DNA of 64,000 bases, taken from NCBI RefSeq assembly GCF_000739575.1, contig NZ_BBJO01000055.1:17812-81811 (forward strand), written 5' to 3'. The translations under genes and the position numbers were made by a program. The notes under the pieces are model-generated. The model was not told where the DNA came from and made no database searches. It saw nothing but the letters and a program-made list of their open reading frames with translations. Positions 61,846-64,000 of the stretch are shown here, piece after piece (the stretch's first letter is position 1; the number at the start of each line of letters is the position of its first letter). Origin of the DNA: Halobellus rufus (GTDB lineage: Archaea > Halobacteriota > Halobacteria > Halobacteriales > Haloferacaceae).

Positions 61846-62622
61846 TCACAACCAGGTCTCGGCGCGGTCTCGGACCTCCGCGAACGTCCGCTCGCCCCAC
61901 GAGACGAACTCGTCGTCGGTGCTGTCCGCGCTCGCGACGAGGTTCCCCTGATCGTCGTACGCACCGAGGTACGCGTGGCCGTCGACGATCATCAGCCCGG
62001 ACTCGAGCGGCGGTTCCGACACGTAGAGGGTGAATCCGCCGAGTTCGTCGGCCCGTTCGAGCGCGTCGGGGTACTCCTCGGCGGACGTGCTCAACACGTC
62101 GCTGTCGACGATCAACTGCACTTCCGTGTCGTCGCCGATCACGCGGCCCGCGGCCCGATTGAACACCCGGCTCACGATCGGGGTGATGCCGTAGAACTCC
62201 TCGACGGGCGCGTCGCCGACGACCGAGAGGAATCGATCCAGCGGCGCGTGGGGGTTCTCCGCGGTCGCTTCCGTGTACCTCGTCTCCGCGAGCGTCCCGC
62301 AGTCGATCTCGCCGGTCGTCGTCCCCAAGTTCTGCAGGAGCGTCCGGTACCGGTTCGAGACGACCATACACTGCTCGAACGTCTCGTAGCTGTCTACCAC
62401 GAGTTCGCCCGCACGCGTGAGACAGTATCCTTCCTCCGTAGACTCCTTCTCGGCCCAGCCGCGTTCGACGAACGCTCCGACGGCCCGTTGGGCGGTTTCG
62501 CGGGCGCACCCGCATCGATCCGACAGTTCGCTCGGCCGGGTGGGACCCGTCTGCAGGGCTCGGAGGACGTCGACTCGTATCTCTGATCCGGCTAGAAACG
62601 CGATGTCGTCGCGCGCGCTCAT
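61846..62622 (-). CDS. HTH transcriptional regulator, FilR1-type
   Basis: This 258-aa protein has an N-terminal winged helix (IAFLAGSEIRVDVLRALQTGPTRPSELSDRCGCARETAQRAVGAFVERGWAEK, residues 8-60). The middle/C-terminal domain follows (FYGITPIVSRVFNRAAGRVIGDDTEVQLIVDSDVL, then GGFTLYVSEPPLESGLMIVDGHAYLGAYDDQGNLVAS), typical of archaeal FilR1/DUF1724 regulators that bind small metabolites. It reads in the same direction as the Cdc6-like gene, 237 bp upstream of it, and is the best candidate in the window to control the adjacent cluster. Confidence 0.85.
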   Translation of the reverse strand: MSARDDIAFLAGSEIRVDVLRALQTGPTRPSELSDRCGCARETAQRAVGAFVERGWAEKESTEEGYCLTRAGELVVDSYETFEQCMVVSNRYRTLLQNLGTTTGEIDCGTLAETRYTEATAENPHAPLDRFLSVVGDAPVEEFYGITPIVSRVFNRAAGRVIGDDTEVQLIVDSDVLSTSAEEYPDALERADELGGFTLYVSEPPLESGLMIVDGHAYLGAYDDQGNLVASADSTDDEFVSWGERTFAEVRDRAETWL

Positions 62623-62675
62623 CCGTTCACACCTTCGGGTTGGTCGGTATTATCCTGTCGAACGCGACCTCGACG

Positions 62676-63236
62676 TTATCCCAGCAGGCCGAGATCGTCG
62701 ATCCGCTTGACGATCTCTTCGACAGCCGTCTTCGCGTCGTCGGTCCGCTTGCCGCCGGTGATGACGATCTTCCCCGACCCGAACAGCAGAATCACGACCT
62801 CGGGTTCGTCCATCCGGTAGACGAGTCCGGGGAACTGTTCGGGCTCGTACTCGACGTCCTCGAGGCCGAGTCCGATCGCGAGGGCGTTCAGGTTCAGATT
62901 GTGACCCAGATCCGCGCTCGAGACGATGTTCTGGACGGTGATCTCGGGGTTCTCGTCGACCGGAATGCTCAGGCCGCGGAGTTTGTCGAAGATGATCCCC
63001 AGCGCCTCGTGAACGTCGTCGATGCTCTTCGCACCCGTACAGACGATCTTTCCGGACCGGAAGATGAGCGCCGCCGCCTTCGGCTCCTGAGTCCGGTAGA
63101 CCAGTCCCGGGAAGTTGTCGGGGTTGAAGTCCGCACCCGGCAGGTCCTCCGCGAGGGCCTCGAGGTCGAGCTCCTGGCCGATTCCGGTCGATGCGACTAC
63201 GTTCTGAATCTCGATTGAATCTGCGGGCGCACTCAT
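62676..63236 (-). CDS. tbp: TATA-box-binding protein
   Basis: This 186-aa protein is archaeal TBP: two direct repeats of the saddle fold, with IEIQNVVASTGIGQELDLEALAEDL, FPGLVYRTQEPKAAALIFRSGKIVCTGAKS in the first and ITVQNIVSSADLGHNLNLNALAIGL, FPGLVYRMDEPEVVILLFGSGKIVITGGK in the second. The two FPGLVYR segments and the GK(I)V strands are diagnostic. It nucleates transcription at TATA boxes. Haloarchaea usually carry several tbp genes; this one, with its chromosomal place beside an rRNA operon, may be the main copy. Confidence 0.97.
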   Translation of the reverse strand: MSAPADSIEIQNVVASTGIGQELDLEALAEDLPGADFNPDNFPGLVYRTQEPKAAALIFRSGKIVCTGAKSIDDVHEALGIIFDKLRGLSIPVDENPEITVQNIVSSADLGHNLNLNALAIGLGLEDVEYEPEQFPGLVYRMDEPEVVILLFGSGKIVITGGKRTDDAKTAVEEIVKRIDDLGLLG

Positions 63237-63262
63237 ACTCTGTCGAAGTATCTTCGCCCTTC

Positions 63263-63285
63263 CTTATAAAGCCCCGTTATAAATG
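63263..63285 (-). promoter_or_regulatory. tbp promoter with two TATA-like boxes
   Basis: On the minus strand CTTTATAAG (complement of 63263-63271) lies about 27 bases from the tbp ATG, right for a leaderless or very short leader transcript. A second box ATTTATAACG is at 63276-63285. The doubling leaves open which is used. Confidence 0.6.
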
Positions 63286-63354
63286 AATGCCGTCAGCGGT
63301 CGCCCCGCGGCACTCGGGGAGGGACTGGTCGGGTCCTCGCCACCGCTCTGAAAT

Positions 63355-63534
63355 CTAGTCGTGCTTCGCACGCACGTGTGTACAACAACGATAGCCGAAC
63401 GGAACTACGCCTCGGTCGTCGCTGACACAGTCGGGACGTCCACCGTCGGTTTCCCCGTCGCTACCGCAACGCTCGCACCGGACTGTTTCCAGACTGTCCG
63501 CGGCTTGCGTCCTCTTGTGAGTCGCATCACCCAC
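63355..63534 (-). CDS. Possible small zinc-finger protein
   Basis: A GTG-started 59-residue frame on the minus strand reads VGDATHKRTQAADSLETVRC at its start, then ERCGSDGETDGG and a late FGYRCCTHV. Cysteines are at residues 20, 23, 36, 50 and 51. The CxxCG knuckle and acidic composition are like the small zinc-finger proteins common in haloarchaea, but the second knuckle is imperfect and codon bias is only moderate. No family is recognised. It lies 118 bp upstream of tbp on the same strand. Confidence 0.3.
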   Translation of the reverse strand: MGDATHKRTQAADSLETVRCERCGSDGETDGGRPDCVSDDRGVVPFGYRCCTHVRAKHD

Positions 63535-63646
63535 GCGCTCGCGGGACTCGCGTCAACTGATCGAACGTTCAGATGCCGGTCGATAGCTCGCGTGTTGTTA
63601 GACGATCACACATATCTTCCACAATTTTTCGAAATCTGTGCGGGAT

Positions 63647-63794
63647 CAACGGGGTTAAGTACAACCCTCCCATCAGACGGTAATGCGAAGAACACAACGC
63701 GACTGCGGGCGGTTGAACTCCGTCCGCGCTCGCTCTCCGACCCCCGTGGCATCCGCCGCGGGGCGGGACGGATTCAACGGGTTTATACCCGTCC
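63647..63794 (+). promoter_or_regulatory. Probable tandem promoters of an rRNA operon
   Basis: Two similar elements occur in tandem: TCAACGGGGTTAAGTACAAC at 63647-63666 and TCAACGGGTTTATACCCG at 63774-63791. Each holds a TATA-type core after the same TCAACGGG block. Repeated strong promoters of this kind precede haloarchaeal 16S genes. No coding frame is supported between them. Confidence 0.55.
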
Positions 63795-63996
63795 ACCGTT
63801 TCGCTCAAGTCGGACACGAAATGAGGATTCCACCCCTGCGGTCCGCCGTACAGATGGGATCTGATGTTAGCCTTGGTGGTTCGGTGACACCTGTCTGGTG
63901 TCTACTGAACCACTGAACGGACCACGCAATGATTGGTGATCTCTCTTCCATCCGGAAGAGAAATCCCGCCACCCTCCTCCCACACGGGAGGAACCC
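63795..63996 (+). ncRNA. Probable 5' leader of the rRNA operon transcript
   Basis: This stretch has no coding frame and contains stable hairpins: TCTCTTCC (63942-63949) pairs with GGAAGAGA (63954-63961), and CCTCCC (63976-63981) with GGGAGG (63986-63991). Structured leaders of about this size run ahead of 16S rRNA in haloarchaea and carry processing stems. The call depends on the next bases beyond the window. Confidence 0.55.
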
Positions 63997-64000
63997 ATTC
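63997..64000 (+). rRNA. Possible first four bases of 16S rRNA
   Basis: The window ends with ATTC, equal to the known 5' end of haloarchaeal 16S rRNA (ATTCCGGTTGATCC). Alone four bases prove nothing, but they follow rRNA-type promoters and a structured leader. Confidence 0.4.

Noticed and set aside
63361..63864. 167-codon plus-strand frame near the window end
   Set aside because: Biased unlike haloarchaeal genes, no domain, and it crosses the probable rRNA promoters.

Overview
The window is a gene-dense chromosomal segment of a haloarchaeon (class Halobacteria). The signs are high GC with strong G/C at third codon positions, acidic Asp/Glu-rich proteins, Tat-type lipoproteins (twin arginine plus lipobox), short or absent 5' leaders behind TATA/BRE-like promoters, and archaeal information-processing genes (TBP, Orc1/Cdc6, aCPSF1, archaeal/eukaryotic-type ProS, XPB helicase). 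I cannot assign a genus with confidence.

Layout. 0-17.6 kb is mostly housekeeping: DUF371, endonuclease III, methylglyoxal synthase, the RNase aCPSF1, ProS, the diadenylate cyclase DacZ translationally coupled to an MscS-like channel, PurD, a PQQ-propeller lipoprotein, a DUF255 thioredoxin-domain protein, a frameshifted PAS histidine kinase, a thioredoxin and cysteine synthase. 18-25.7 kb holds a DUF123 protein divergent from a DUF1998 (MrfA/YprA-type) helicase, an overlapping lipoprotein / SppA protease / DUF4350 operon, and two membrane proteins. 25.8-33.4 kb is an iron-uptake locus. Two near-identical TTTAGG-N4-CCTAAA palindromes (DtxR/Idr-type) precede a GT75-like protein and a Fe(III) ABC transporter, and the transporter operon ends in a membrane glycosyltransferase. 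33.4-40.5 kb is a starch/maltodextrin locus: GH13 amylase coupled to a small zinc-ribbon protein, and a divergent 1,516-aa protein with two GH15 units.

41-50 kb carries a short flavoprotein, an aldehyde/P5C dehydrogenase, CutA, a lower-GC trypsin-like lipoprotein, tRNA-Tyr(GTA) beside a broken tRNA-Tyr copy, and an XPB helicase followed 7 bp later by a frameshifted N6-adenine methylase-like gene. 50.1-52.1 kb is a replication origin: six ORB-like repeats around an AT-rich core next to orc1/cdc6.

52.2-62.6 kb looks like one catabolic cluster: HAD-IIA phosphatase, LigM/GcvT-type demethylase (frameshifted), a four-gene PotABCD-like ABC transporter, FGGY/glycerol-type kinase (frameshifted), a Cdc6-like AAA protein overlapping the kinase start, and a FilR1-type regulator. 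A 26-bp near-palindrome sits just upstream of the Cdc6-like gene and its core recurs upstream of the phosphatase gene. The window ends with tbp and what looks like the promoters and leader of an rRNA operon, stopping four bases into the probable 16S gene.

Four genes each need one extra base to be restored (near 14,948; 47,705; 53,456; 59,741). Four identical single-base deletions in about 50 genes point to sequence/assembly indels as a serious alternative to real pseudogenes.
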